A stretch of DNA of 54,581 nt from a candidate division FCPU426 bacterium (GCA_030591525.1 JAUVAV010000019.1:1-54581), one strand, 5' to 3'. Counted from the stretch's first letter, positions 27,601 through 35,471 are shown. Numbers and translations are program-made. The notes: a model not told the origin generated them from the letters alone.

Positions 27601-27686
27601 TCAGCCGCTCTTTGACAGAGTTCTTCCGGAGACGATGCTCCATCTAAAAGGGAATAATGACTATGAACATGCAGGTGAGTAAACAT
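24612..27686 (-). CDS. dnaE2: Second DnaE-type DNA polymerase III alpha subunit (error-prone DnaE2/ImuC-like)
   Basis: Start chosen at ATG 27686 (GAGG six bases upstream): MFTHLHVHSHYSLLDGASSPEEL is the normal N-terminus; 1024 residues, shorter than replicative DnaE (about 1160) and close to DnaE2. The PHP domain is well kept (HLHVHSHYSLLDG, LTDTNNLYG). Polymerase aspartates are in PDIDIDFPWDQRDEI and VKIDLLGQRGL, and the basic loop FVCRGSAANSLV is typical. Helix-hairpin-helix and C-terminal OB-fold (QVWAYGWLVTWRLTRVHRTGEMMKFVTLED) follow. Pairing with dinB matches bacterial mutagenesis cassettes, though imuA and a catalytically dead imuB are absent. A good promoter and repeated AGAACAAA boxes lie upstream. 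Classification as DnaE2 rather than another non-replicative DnaE needs a tree. Confidence 0.88.
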   Translation of the reverse strand: MFTHLHVHSHYSLLDGASSPEELCQRAAELGYTSLALTDTNNLYGALSFTVAAREAGLRPIIGAQITQSLCPEINEPYAVVLARDTEGFSELCGLVSERRLNPNFELQTALQKTSCHVAILTANLVLAKAVSTAKAGREVYFELVDHSPRGDPGRMFQACWSASRAGIPVVISNCVRFSRPDEYFLHKALIAIQTGTPFSNPPAAAITTAAAYLKSPQEMRERFSGFTGVWERTARLAEKCRGLPIMGNFRLPAYACPAGESEFSYLSRLSFAGMRQRYCPPTPKVLTHLARELEIIEQKNFSGYFLVVWDIVREARRRGIPFVCRGSAANSLVIYCLGLTQVEPLRHGLFFERFLNPERTDPPDIDIDFPWDQRDEILEYAYARFDPKRVAMICTFIKLQGRSAIREAGKLLGLTDAEISKFNCRLPYYGGVNDILMAKTRIPECHDLPIQEYPWRDVIKLAARLENTPRHLSVHPGGIVIAPDRVDKIMPRERSSKGLVVTQYDMYSVEDSGFVKIDLLGQRGLAVIRDAGRQAGLDWNAIDPTRDVASRALLAQGRTLGCFYVESPAMRLLLRKLRCESFELLTAASSIIRPGVSNSGMMRMFVERHLGRQKVQYAHPCLKPLLSSTYGVMVYQEDVIKVAHAVANISLAEADQLRQCMSKKRHWKKMDTYRERFFKGARENKVPLEAAREIWRQIESFGGYAFCKAHSASYAYLSFQSAYLKAHFPAEFMAAVLSNQGGFYRPAVYWEEARRLGLRLHPPDVNTSTWKYRSERRAIRAGLLHVKGLQHAHIEKLVAEREQNGLFKSLADLLQRTTLSLKEAEALIQAGACDTFSRNRAQLFWELHLARPAHPRRSNQTSPELPLTTQIDVPLVRGPDPDEALAMEFRCLDLSPRAHPLMLFRGRLSALAGGSGKLNPVAARDLQQHTGRQVWAYGWLVTWRLTRVHRTGEMMKFVTLEDLTATFEVTLFPDTYSREGHKLNGPGPYLVRGRVENDHGAITLTAERIENLSAERKAGIGTL

Positions 27687-27699
27687 CTTGGCCTCGCAG

Positions 27700-27753
27700 A
27701 GAACAAAAAGCGAATACAAAGAACAAAAAAATACTTATTTCGTCATTTGTTCT
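27700..27753. promoter_or_regulatory. Three AGAACAAA boxes at the dnaE2 transcription start (operator candidate)
   Basis: The octamer AGAACAAA occurs at 27700-27707 and 27720-27727 on the plus strand (20 bases apart, two helical turns) and inverted as TTTGTTCT at 27746-27753, next to the -10 box. GAAC/GTTC half-sites resemble LexA boxes of Gram-positive bacteria, but the spacing is not the usual GAAC-N4-GTTC. A damage-responsive repressor is a reasonable inference, not proven. Confidence 0.4.
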
Positions 27754-27782
27754 ATTTTAGGTTATATATTAGTTTTTGTAAA
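27754..27782 (-). promoter_or_regulatory. Promoter of dnaE2
   Basis: On the minus strand TTTACA (27782-27777), a 17-base spacer and TAAAAT (27759-27754) form a good sigma-70 promoter. Transcription would start near 27747, about 60 bases before the ATG, which supports the 27686 start. Confidence 0.6.
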
Positions 27783-27882
27783 GAGTAAAGTGGGATCCAG
27801 CGTTTTTCCACGAATTCTGCTCCCGGATTCCGGGAGACAAGTCTCTACCGGCTTGTCGGGCGCCCGGGGGGCTCCACAATAT

Positions 27883-28509
27883 TTACCGCAAAATTATGGC
27901 CCAGAAGGCCAGCGTTGGAATTAAAGAAAAAACCGCGATGCTAAAGGCTTCCCGAAGCAAGATTTTGAAAACCTGCCATAAAGCTAGAGTGAACAAAACA
28001 ATGGTATGGATTAATAGCAGCGCCGGCGCTAAGTGATGTATCCATAAGCCTATAAATCCTGAGGCGGAATATTTAAAAATTCCTAAAGCAATTGCGAGTT
28101 CCGTGGGCCAGAGAATAAGCCATAAGGGAACAAAGAGGGCGGGAGCGCTAATGGTCAAGATCCGATAAATATTACTTTTTACCCGCAATAGTTTGCTCAG
28201 CCCTAAGGTTGTGCCCGAACAAATTAACCAGCCGGTTGAGAAAATAAGGGGCAAGGCTATGGCTTGAAATAATCGATATTGGGGATGGGGCCAGAGAGGT
28301 TTTTCAGTCATGGGAATCTGTTGAAAATGGGAAATAATTGAGGTAATCGCAAATAATATTGAAGTTATAAACAGGAAGGTAATAACCGGTTGCAGGTTTT
28401 GGGATTTATCCAGTTCTTCAAAAAAAAATCTGGGCCGCATTACGATGTCAAGTAGGGTTAGCAAAATCATTCCTTTCCCATCTTGGATTGTGAAATATTT
28501 TTGAGTCAA
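27883..28509 (-). CDS. Yip1-family-like membrane protein
   Basis: 208 residues with about five membrane helices. The layout (short N-tail with DIVMRPRFFFEELDK, then helix clusters VITFLFITSILFAIT, LPLIFSTGWLICSG, LTISAPALFVPLWLIL, LALWQVFKILL) resembles Yip1 domain proteins of bacteria, whose function is poorly known. The start is uncertain: TTG 28509 or ATG 28470 (Met-14), neither with an ideal ribosome site. No convincing operon partner; the upstream region is repeat-rich. Confidence 0.6.
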   Translation of the reverse strand: MTQKYFTIQDGKGMILLTLLDIVMRPRFFFEELDKSQNLQPVITFLFITSILFAITSIISHFQQIPMTEKPLWPHPQYRLFQAIALPLIFSTGWLICSGTTLGLSKLLRVKSNIYRILTISAPALFVPLWLILWPTELAIALGIFKYSASGFIGLWIHHLAPALLLIHTIVLFTLALWQVFKILLREAFSIAVFSLIPTLAFWAIILR

Positions 28510-28613
28510 ACATATATTTTTTGAAATCCAATAATGTTTATCTACATCATTTTATCATAAAGCTACTGAAATTAAATAGCGATAAGTTACCGGGAGAGGA
28601 TTTCTTAATACGT

Positions 28614-28755
28614 GATTCTGCTGCAAAACCCCCTAAGAAGTCATTGCGGGCGACCGTAGGGAGCGCGGCAATCTGATTTTATCCTTATAAAATCGAGATT
28701 GCTTCGTCGCTATCGCTCCTCGCAAAGACAACAAAAGGGGTTTTGCAGCAGAATC
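28614..28755 (+). mobile_element. 142-bp MITE-like element, copy A
   Basis: Ends are gattctgctgcaaaacccc and its inverse ggggttttgcagcagaatc, about 20-bp terminal inverted repeats. The interior holds a second set of inverted sequences (attgcgggcgaccg, ggcaatctgattttatcc, ttataaaatcgagattgc, ctcctcgcaaaga), so the whole element can fold into one long hairpin. Copies B (46958-47099) and C (49111-49253, inverted) are in the window. No coding capacity. The gap 28510-29158 otherwise holds the two GCGAATTCC repeats and one small hairpin. Confidence 0.85.
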
Positions 28756-28758
28756 ATA

Positions 28759-28830
28759 CGTTAGCCGCGAATTCCCCGGCTTGACTTCGTGACCCCTCCC
28801 GCCACAGCCTGGGGAGGGGAATGGAATAAA
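28759..28830. repeat. GCGAATTCC intergenic repeat, copy 2
   Basis: Begins cgttagccgcgaattcccc, continues ggcttgacttcgtg and then a hairpin of cccctcccgcc / ggggagggg type. It directly follows MITE copy A. The shared 5' part with variable 3' hairpin recurs at 28951. Confidence 0.65.
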
Positions 28831-28950
28831 GTGTCAGAGACTGAACAGTTACTGATTCTGTTGAGTTTTTCTTGAAAAGCAATTGATTATCAGTTAGTAT
28901 TATTCAATATTATGGGATGAATCATTCGGTTTTCAAAAAGGGATTTAATA

Positions 28951-29018
28951 TGTTAACCGCGAATTCCCCGGCTTGACTTCGTGTTCCCCGCTCTTCGAGC
29001 GGGGAAATTGAATAAGTT
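28951..29018. repeat. GCGAATTCC intergenic repeat, copy 3
   Basis: Begins gttaaccgcgaattccccgg and cttgacttcgtg as in copy 2, then a different hairpin, ccccgctcttcgagcgggg, and an AT-rich end gaaattgaataagttagg close to that of copy 1 at 4919. Confidence 0.65.
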
Positions 29019-29053
29019 AGGGTTGTCTTTGTTATTGCATGGAGAATCACATA

Positions 29054-29079
29054 TAAGGGTGTTAAATCGAACACCCTTA
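29054..29079. promoter_or_regulatory. Perfect 10-bp inverted repeat before the MCP gene
   Basis: taagggtgtt / aacaccctta with loop aaatcg, 80 bases before the MCP ATG. It is either an RNA hairpin in the leader or a dyad operator. No T tract follows. Confidence 0.45.
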
Positions 29080-29158
29080 ATTATGATATTACTTCCTCAA
29101 TAGCCGGAATATATTGAATACGGAAATGGCCCAAAAGAGGAAGCACAAGGACTTTTAA

Positions 29159-30394
29159 ATGCCGTTTAAACCTGATAGGGAGACTGCTTGGTTTTCCGCG
29201 ATTTCATCTGGCAGTGTACTGCCGGGATTTGCCTTGGGTAGTGGGGTGGTCTTTTCTTCCAGCTTGCTCATCGGTTTGCTTATTCATCAACTCAGTTGGT
29301 TATTTTGCGGTTTGGCCTTGGCCACATCATTAGCCGGCGGAGCCGTCTGGGTGCTGCTCTGGCAAAAAATATCCGGAACATTATCCTCGCCTGATATGGA
29401 ACACCTCGCGCAAAGACTTAAGGCTCTCGCGGATTTTCGTGATCCCGGTCCCCTGCGGGAAGACAGCAATCATGAGCTTTTGCAATACACTGGCCTGATC
29501 AGGGACCAACTGCTGAGACAACAGCAGGTTACGGCCGAATCTGAGCGATTGGCCCGGAAACTGCAAGATTTTCGTACCTTGCTCTCCGAGGTTTCTGAAA
29601 TGGCATTGCAATTAGTCGCCTCCATTCAGCATATCACCACTAGTTCTGCCGACCAGAGCGAGCGAATTTCCGAAATTAACAGTATTACTGATAATCTTAA
29701 TAATTCCTTTGGCCAGGTATCGAAATTCATTAAAAATGTTGTGCTACAAAACCAAGCGGCTATGAAAACGACTTCGCAATACCAAGTAGCGGCCGCTCGA
29801 TCGCTGGAACTAATGCTGGAAATTAAGCAAATTCTATGTTCTTATATTGAATTAATTGAAGGGATGTCCGACTCTAGTAGTGAAATCGGTCAGTTCGTGG
29901 AAATTATTAAAGGTATCGCCTCGCAAACCAATCTTTTGGCTCTGAATGCGGCCATAGAGGCGGCCCGGGCGGGAGAGCACGGCCGGGGTTTCTCCGTGGT
30001 AGCCGAAGAAGTCCGTAAACTGGCGGAACAAAGTTCGACCGCTGCCAAGGATGTAACTATAATCATCAAGCATATTATGGAACAAACTAATCAAGTCATA
30101 GAACTTTCGGCTTCCAATGAAGAAACCGTCTCCCAAGTGCAGAATGTTGCGGATTCTTCTCAAAAAGCCCTGATTTCCCTGGAGCAAATCACGCACCAAT
30201 TTAGCGAACAATTTCAGCAGATACTGGAGCAGACCGAACGCCAAAGCGGCGGTATCAATAATGTTCAAATTAATTTGCAGAATATAAGTTCCAGTACGGA
30301 GGAGCTTTCAGCCGCTACTCAGCAGTTAAACGCGTCCAGCGATGAAATAAAGACACGTCTTGAGCACATGATTAAAATGGCCAGTGATACCTAG
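29159..30394 (+). CDS. Methyl-accepting chemotaxis protein without an external sensor
   Basis: 411 residues. Two membrane helices close together near the N-terminus (about 22-42 and 45-68) with almost no loop, so there is no periplasmic ligand domain. A coiled-coil linker follows, then the MCP signalling domain with the conserved hairpin tip [31 protein letters not shown]-like ([16 protein letters not shown] ... [16 protein letters not shown]). Such proteins sense the membrane or cytoplasm, or act in non-motility pathways. No CheA, CheW or CheR is nearby. AAGGA at 29147 serves the ATG. Confidence 0.88.
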   Translation: MPFKPDRETAWFSAISSGSVLPGFALGSGVVFSSSLLIGLLIHQLSWLFCGLALATSLAGGAVWVLLWQKISGTLSSPDMEHLAQRLKALADFRDPGPLREDSNHELLQYTGLIRDQLLRQQQVTAESERLARKLQDFRTLLSEVSEMALQLVASIQHITTSSADQSERISEINSITDNLNNSFGQVSKFIKNVVLQNQAAMKTTSQYQVAAARSLELMLEIKQILCSYIELIEGMSDSSSEIGQFVEIIKGIASQTNLLALNAAIEAARAGEHGRGFSVVAEEVRKLAEQSSTAAKDVTIIIKHIMEQTNQVIELSASNEETVSQVQNVADSSQKALISLEQITHQFSEQFQQILEQTERQSGGINNVQINLQNISSSTEELSAATQQLNASSDEIKTRLEHMIKMASDT

Positions 30395-30779
30395 TTACTG
30401 AGTTAAGCCGAAGCCAAGCGCACGAGTTTCACTAAAGGCGAAAGGATGGAAAAAAGAAGGGATTTTAATATCTGCTTAACAAAATCCTAATCGTCGAATG
30501 CAGGCTCTTTCACAAGATGCCGGGGCCTTCAACCGGTGAAGCGTGAGTATGTTTGCTATCGCATCCATGCGTGAATCCGCTGCTGATTTATTGATGTCCC
30601 TGAACTGTTTTTCCATCTGATTTGCCGTCGGGCGCCTCTTTAAGTGGTTGAATTTCGGCATCAAAGCTGGCATAATCCGGGAATTGAAAAATAATTGAAG
30701 GAACTTGAACTGGGATATGTGTTGCTTTGAAAGAAGAAGTAGAGGGGCGCTGCTTGCCGCGCCCAAGGGGGCTTGGATA
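30395..30779. other. Gap of 385 bases without a confident gene
   Basis: Between the MCP and protease genes. A minus-strand open frame (30476-30910) covers part of it and its last 65 codons (30671-30476, MPALMPKFNHLKRRPTANQ...) look moderately protein-like, but it has no ribosome site, overlaps the protease signal peptide and matches no family known to me. No terminator or promoter stands out. Confidence 0.4.
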
Positions 30780-33494
30780 ATGTTCAGAAAATTATTACTA
30801 AGTATGGCTGCTGTGGGTTTTTTGGCCGGAATAGCGAGAGAAAGTGGGGGAGATATGTCCGCGGAGATAAAAGAGTATGAGTTAAAGAATGGTTTGAAAG
30901 TTATTGCCAAGGAGATTCACGGCGCGCCCGTGGTCTCGGTTTTTATATGGTACCGGGTAGGCTCGCGCAATGAGCCGCCCGGTCAGTCCGGTCTGGCTCA
31001 TTTTCTGGAACACATGATGTTTAAGGGGACGACCCGGTTTGCCAAGGGGGAGATCGCCCGCCTCATCGGCCGTACCGGGGGACGCCAGAATGCTTTTACC
31101 AGTTACGATTATACCGCCTATTTTGAGACCGTGCCATCCGGGCATCTGGACCTGGCGCTGGAAATCGAGGCCGACCGGATGCGGAATGCCTTGTTGGATC
31201 CCCGGGAAGTCGAGAGTGAACGCACGGTTATTCTATCCGAACTGGACGGCGGCAAGAATAATCCCCAGGTTCGCTTGCGTGAACTGGTAAATGCTCAAGC
31301 CTGGCTTAAACATGCCTATCGCCGGCCGATAATCGGATGGCGGGAAGAGGTAGAGAAGCTCAGCGTTAAGCAATTACGCGCTTTTTATAATACCTATTAC
31401 CAGCCGCATAATGCGACCCTGGTGGTGGTCGGGGATTTTAACCCTAAGCATTTGCGCAGTTCCATCCAGCGCTTGTTTGGCCCGATTTCACCTGTTGCCG
31501 GGCTTAAGGGAATAGAACCGGCGGATGAAATTCAGCGAGGAGAGAGACGCGTGGTTTTAAATGATCACGGCCCGGCCGCGATGGTTATGCTTAAGGTGCA
31601 TATTCCCCCGGCCGGGCATGAGGATCATTACGCCCTGACGGTTTTAAACGATGCCTTGACCAAAGGCAAGACCTCACGGCTTTACAAGGCCTTGGTGGAT
31701 AAAGGCCTGGCAACAGGCATTTCCGGCGCGCCCTATGAAATGATTGATCCGGGCTCCTGGGTTTTTACCGCCATATGCCAGCAGGGCGTGGATCCCCGGC
31801 AAGTGGAAGAGGTTATGCGCCGGGAATTTGAGCGCGTAAAAAAGGAACTGCTTGCTTCCCGGGAGCTCCAGCGTTCGATTAACCAGACGCGCGCCCAATT
31901 GATTTATTCCAAGGACAGCTTGACAGACCAGGCCATGATTTTAGGTTTTTACCAGACCGTGGCCGGGGATTGGCGATTGCCTGATCTTTATCCGGCACGG
32001 GTGGCAGCGGTTACGCCGAAACAGGTACAGCAGAGCGCTTCCCGATATTTGGTTCCACAGCACATGATTGTCGGACACTTTATCCCTCTGCCGGGAAGTT
32101 TATCCGGTCCGGTCGGCGTTCCGCCCAGTGATATTGCTTCAGCTTTTCCGGATTCTCAGGGTTGGTCAATGCCTGCCCTCCGGGACTCTGAATTGCCCGG
32201 ACCAACCAGAATGGAAAAAACCGGTTCCAGCCGGCCGGCCCAGTGTAAACGCTATACTTTGTCGAATGGCCTGGTTCTTCTGCTTCAGGCCAATAAAAGC
32301 AACCCTAGTGTGGCGCTTTCCGGTCTGGTGCGGGCCGGCATGGCAGTGGAACCGGCATCCCGGCCCGGAGTGGCCATAGTCCATGCCGCTATGCTGGACC
32401 GGGGAACAGCCAAACGTTCGGCTGCGCAGCTAGCCGGGGATTTGGAATTCAAGGCTGCCTCTCTGGAATATTCGGCCGGCCGGGAGGAATTAAAAATATT
32501 CGGTGAAGCTTTATCCGGGGATTTGGAGTTGTTGCTGAAAGCCGTGGCCGAGACCTTGAGCATGCCGGCTTTTCCTGAAAAGGAGTTGAAGAAAGTAAAA
32601 AAAGAGGTATTAACCAACTGCCGGGTAGCGCAAGACAGCGCTGAGATGCAGGCCTGGCAGGGTTTTGCCGAATTAGCCTATCCCACGGGCCATCCCATGC
32701 GGCGCAGTCTGATCCAGGCTGCCGGCGGGATCCGGAAACTTACCCGCCGGGATGTCACAACGTACCATCAGGAATGGATCCGGCCCGATCAGACCATATT
32801 ATCCCTGGCCGGCGATTTTGAGCCTGACCAGGTTTTTCGGATGGCCCAGCGCCTTTTTAAATCCTGGCAGGTTAAGAGCCAGGCCCCAGTGCGGGAAATA
32901 TCTCCCATGGAAACGGTTTCCGGGATAAAAACCAGGCGAAAAACCTTGCCGGGCAAGAGCGAATGCCTGGTGGTTTTGGGGCATGAAGGCATCCATCGCC
33001 TGGATTCCGAATATTATTCGGCTTATGTCGCGAATCATGTGCTGGGCGGCGCCGGACTTTCCAGCCTGCTGATGCGCACGGTCCGGGACCAGGAAGGGCT
33101 GACATACTCCATTTATTCGCAGTTTAAACTTTCTCATGGGGTACGGCCCTGGTGCCTGATTTTTCAAGCTAATCCTGAAAATGTTTCCCTGGCAGTGGAA
33201 AAAGCCCTGGCACAAGTTCGCCGTTTGCAGACGGGGAAGGTCGCAGGGCATATGCTGAAGGATGGCCAGGAACAACTGGCCGGAGGCCTGGCCTTGAGCC
33301 TGGAAACCAATGCCGGCCTGGCCTATATCAACCGGGAAGTGGAATACCATAAACTGGGGCCGGATTATCTGCAGGAATTTCCCCGGGCGGTCCGGGCCGT
33401 GACTTATACGGAAATGATCCGGGCGGCGGGTAAGTGGTTCCACCCGGATAAATACTTGCTATCCATTGCCGGCCCGAAGCTGCCCGATCAATAA
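30780..33494 (+). CDS. M16-family zinc metalloprotease, two-module secreted form
   Basis: Start ATG 30780 with AAGGGGG at 30764; the open frame from 30705 is longer but lacks a site. 904 residues with a signal peptide (LLLSMAAVGFLAGIA). The N-terminal M16 unit carries the inverted zinc motif HFLEH (H74, E77, H78) and the third ligand E154 (ILSELDGG), 76 residues later as in the family. The C-terminal half is a second M16 repeat without HxxEH (LGGAGLSSLLMRTVRDQEGLTYSIYSQF), forming the usual clamshell. It degrades peptides in the periplasm by family analogy. It stands alone between repeats, probably its own unit. Confidence 0.92.
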   Translation: MFRKLLLSMAAVGFLAGIARESGGDMSAEIKEYELKNGLKVIAKEIHGAPVVSVFIWYRVGSRNEPPGQSGLAHFLEHMMFKGTTRFAKGEIARLIGRTGGRQNAFTSYDYTAYFETVPSGHLDLALEIEADRMRNALLDPREVESERTVILSELDGGKNNPQVRLRELVNAQAWLKHAYRRPIIGWREEVEKLSVKQLRAFYNTYYQPHNATLVVVGDFNPKHLRSSIQRLFGPISPVAGLKGIEPADEIQRGERRVVLNDHGPAAMVMLKVHIPPAGHEDHYALTVLNDALTKGKTSRLYKALVDKGLATGISGAPYEMIDPGSWVFTAICQQGVDPRQVEEVMRREFERVKKELLASRELQRSINQTRAQLIYSKDSLTDQAMILGFYQTVAGDWRLPDLYPARVAAVTPKQVQQSASRYLVPQHMIVGHFIPLPGSLSGPVGVPPSDIASAFPDSQGWSMPALRDSELPGPTRMEKTGSSRPAQCKRYTLSNGLVLLLQANKSNPSVALSGLVRAGMAVEPASRPGVAIVHAAMLDRGTAKRSAAQLAGDLEFKAASLEYSAGREELKIFGEALSGDLELLLKAVAETLSMPAFPEKELKKVKKEVLTNCRVAQDSAEMQAWQGFAELAYPTGHPMRRSLIQAAGGIRKLTRRDVTTYHQEWIRPDQTILSLAGDFEPDQVFRMAQRLFKSWQVKSQAPVREISPMETVSGIKTRRKTLPGKSECLVVLGHEGIHRLDSEYYSAYVANHVLGGAGLSSLLMRTVRDQEGLTYSIYSQFKLSHGVRPWCLIFQANPENVSLAVEKALAQVRRLQTGKVAGHMLKDGQEQLAGGLALSLETNAGLAYINREVEYHKLGPDYLQEFPRAVRAVTYTEMIRAAGKWFHPDKYLLSIAGPKLPDQ

Positions 33495-33503
33495 TAAGAG
33501 ACT

Positions 33504-33630
33504 GAGCATTTAGTGGATTTTAATATAAATAATTCCTCTCCCTTGAGGGGAGAGGTTAGGTGAGGGTGCAATTTTAAAGATTTTTATCATCCTCCCCTTC
33601 ATCCCCTCCCCTCAAGGGAGGGGAATATCT
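33504..33630. repeat. Repeat-rich segment after the protease gene
   Basis: Starts with tgagcatttagtggatttt, which matches the left end of the two-hairpin element at 10624. Next come tcccttgaggggagaggtta and its inverse cccctcaagggagggga (33606-33622), a large hairpin-forming pair. The opposing ggaggg/ccctcc segments may stop transcription from the protease gene. Confidence 0.55.
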
Positions 33631-33688
33631 ATATAAATTAATTTTTTCACAGCTTTTCAGTAATCAGTTACTCCTATTCCATTTAAAG

Positions 33689-33716
33689 TTGACTTGGGGC
33701 CAGGGTATGGTATGAT
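33689..33716 (+). promoter_or_regulatory. Promoter of the prohibitin-response regulator operon
   Basis: TTGACT (33689-33694), 16-base spacer, TATGAT (33711-33716): each box matches five of six consensus bases. The start point would be about 40 bases before ATG 33763. Confidence 0.55.
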
Positions 33717-33762
33717 AACCGGCCAATAGTGGCGAAACATAAAAAACAAGGAGGATTGTTTC

Positions 33763-34581
33763 ATGGAACAATATGAGATGAAAAAACCGTTTAGCAAGGA
33801 TTCACTTAAAGGTATTTCCGGAATGATAATTGCGGGGGCGGTGATTCTGGTTTTATTTGTATTAAATCCCATTGTAATTATCGGTGCCGGGGAGCGGGGC
33901 GTGGTTTTCTCGCGGTTTACCGGGGTAAAGGATAAAGTTATGGAGGAAGGCATGAATTTCAAAATTCCGGGTGTTGAAAGCATTGTCAAATTTGATATCA
34001 AGACTCAGAAGCTGGATCGTGCCAGCGATGGTGCTTCCAAGGACTTGCAGGAAGTGAATCTCAGAACCGTGGTTAATTACCATCTGCAGCCCGATAAGGT
34101 GGCCAAGCTCTACCAGGAAGTAGGCGTGGATTTTGAGCGCAAGGTTATTGAACCGGCCATCCAGGAAGCGGTTAAAGCCGGAACCGCCCTGTTCCCGGTG
34201 GAAAATATTATTGTAGAGCGGCCGAAATTAAAAGCCATAATTGCGGATATTCTCCGGCTGAAGCTCGAGGAATACGATATCGTTCTGGAAGACGTGAATC
34301 TGACGGATATTTCTTTTTCCGCGGAGTTCAACCGGGTGGTGGAGCAGAAGCAGATTGAGGAGCAGAAGATCAAGACCGCGGAGTACAAGAAAAAGCAGGC
34401 GGAACAGCACAAAGCCACGGTTATTCTGGCAGCCCAGGCCGAGGCGGAGAAGCAGCGCTTGATTCGTCTGCAGGTTACCAAGGATATTGTTGCCCTGGAG
34501 TGGATAAAAAAATGGGATGGAAAATTGCCGGAAACGATTTTGGGCGGCGAGGCCGTGCCTATGATTAATTTCAAAAAATAA
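33763..34581 (+). CDS. Prohibitin/SPFH-domain membrane protein
   Basis: 272 residues: N-terminal membrane helix (about 20-41), then an SPFH/band 7 domain of prohibitin type (GAGERGVVFSRFTGVKDKVMEEGMNFKIPGVESIVKFDIKTQ), with LRTVVNYHLQPDKVAKLYQEVG and a long charged coiled coil (VEQKQIEEQKIKTAEYKKKQAEQHKATVILAAQAEAEKQRL). These proteins form large membrane rings that organise proteases or lipids. Excellent ribosome site AAGGAGG at 33749. Shares an operon with a response regulator nine bases downstream. Confidence 0.9.
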   Translation: MEQYEMKKPFSKDSLKGISGMIIAGAVILVLFVLNPIVIIGAGERGVVFSRFTGVKDKVMEEGMNFKIPGVESIVKFDIKTQKLDRASDGASKDLQEVNLRTVVNYHLQPDKVAKLYQEVGVDFERKVIEPAIQEAVKAGTALFPVENIIVERPKLKAIIADILRLKLEEYDIVLEDVNLTDISFSAEFNRVVEQKQIEEQKIKTAEYKKKQAEQHKATVILAAQAEAEKQRLIRLQVTKDIVALEWIKKWDGKLPETILGGEAVPMINFKK

Positions 34582-34590
34582 GGCCGGGCT

Positions 34591-34974
34591 ATGAAGAAAA
34601 AAATCCTGGTAGTGGACGACGAGGAAGACATTCTAACTTTAGTTGAAAAAGTACTTGTGTATGAAGAATATGCAATTTTTCTCGCCAGGAATGGCGAAGA
34701 GCTTTTTGAAATTATTAAGGATAATAAACCTGATCTTATTCTCCTTGATATCATGATGCCGGGAATGGATGGTTTTAGTATTTGCCGCCGATTAAAGGCC
34801 AAACCTGCTACGCGCGATATACCGGTTATCATGTTGACCGTATTGAGTTCACGCATGGATATTAACCGGGGCATAGCCGCCGGAGCTGCGGCCTTTCTTA
34901 CCAAACCCTTTGATCCTGAGAAACTGAACCGGGAAATAAAAGCGGTATTGGAGCGGAACGACGCGGCCAAATAG
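34591..34974 (+). CDS. Single-domain response regulator (REC only)
   Basis: 127 residues, only a receiver domain. Phospho-acceptor D53 (LILLDIMMPGMDG), acidic pocket D9-D10 (VVDDEED), switch Thr in MLTVLSS and Lys in LTKPFDPEKL are all present, so phosphorylation should occur. No output domain; such proteins act by protein contacts. Start lies nine bases after the prohibitin stop, so they are co-transcribed. The cognate kinase is not in the window. Confidence 0.92.
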   Translation: MKKKILVVDDEEDILTLVEKVLVYEEYAIFLARNGEELFEIIKDNKPDLILLDIMMPGMDGFSICRRLKAKPATRDIPVIMLTVLSSRMDINRGIAAGAAAFLTKPFDPEKLNREIKAVLERNDAAK

Positions 34975-35009
34975 GTTGACGAGGGATTGGCCTGAAAGGG
35001 AGTGAATTT

Positions 35010-35471
35010 ATGAATAAAAAGGTCTTTTTTATTATTTTCGTGACGGGGTTGACCACTATGTTGACTTCTATGGCTTTTTCAGCGTCTACTTCTACCGTTA
35101 CTTCCACGGTTACCGCTACGGTTACTCCGACCCCGACAGCCAGCCCGGCGATCACGTCCTCGTATACTGTTACTCCGACCGAGGTAATTATTAGCCGGGT
35201 TAAAATTAATCATAACCGGTTTAATCCTATGCTGGCCGAAAGAGTGGAGATACAGTATTTAACCGCCCGTCATGGAAAAGTAAGTATCCGCGTTTTTAAT
35301 CCTTCCGGGACCTTGGTAAGAAAAATACTGGAAGATCAGGAACCAGGAGCCGGGATTCCGGTTTGGGATGGCCGTAACACTCAAGGCGAGGTCGTGGCTT
35401 CCGGAGTTTACTTTATTATTGTTACCGGTAATAAACTGCATAAACGTTTTCGCGTTGCCGTAATTAAATGA
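35010..35471 (+). CDS. Secreted FlgD-like domain protein with Thr/Pro stalk
   Basis: 153 residues: signal peptide (VFFIIFVTGLTTMLTSMAFSA), a 35-residue Ser/Thr/Val/Pro stalk (TSTVTSTVTATVTPTPTASP), and a FlgD Ig-like C-terminal domain (VSIRVFNPSGTLVRKIL ... VWDGRNTQGEVVASGVYFIIVTG). It is a short relative of the protein at the left edge of the window. The same family domain ends many surface proteins in these bacteria. It overlaps rfbC by four bases (ATGA), an odd pairing of a surface protein with a sugar enzyme. Confidence 0.75.
   Translation: MNKKVFFIIFVTGLTTMLTSMAFSASTSTVTSTVTATVTPTPTASPAITSSYTVTPTEVIISRVKINHNRFNPMLAERVEIQYLTARHGKVSIRVFNPSGTLVRKILEDQEPGAGIPVWDGRNTQGEVVASGVYFIIVTGNKLHKRFRVAVIK

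Noticed and set aside
30476-30910. Minus-strand 144-codon frame between MCP and protease
   Set aside because: Overlaps the protease signal sequence, has no ribosome site, and matches no known family; kept only as an uncertain gap note.
34110-34970. 286-codon minus-strand frame across the prohibitin and response regulator genes
   Set aside because: Ser/Arg-rich composition and complete overlap with two well-recognised genes show it is a shadow.
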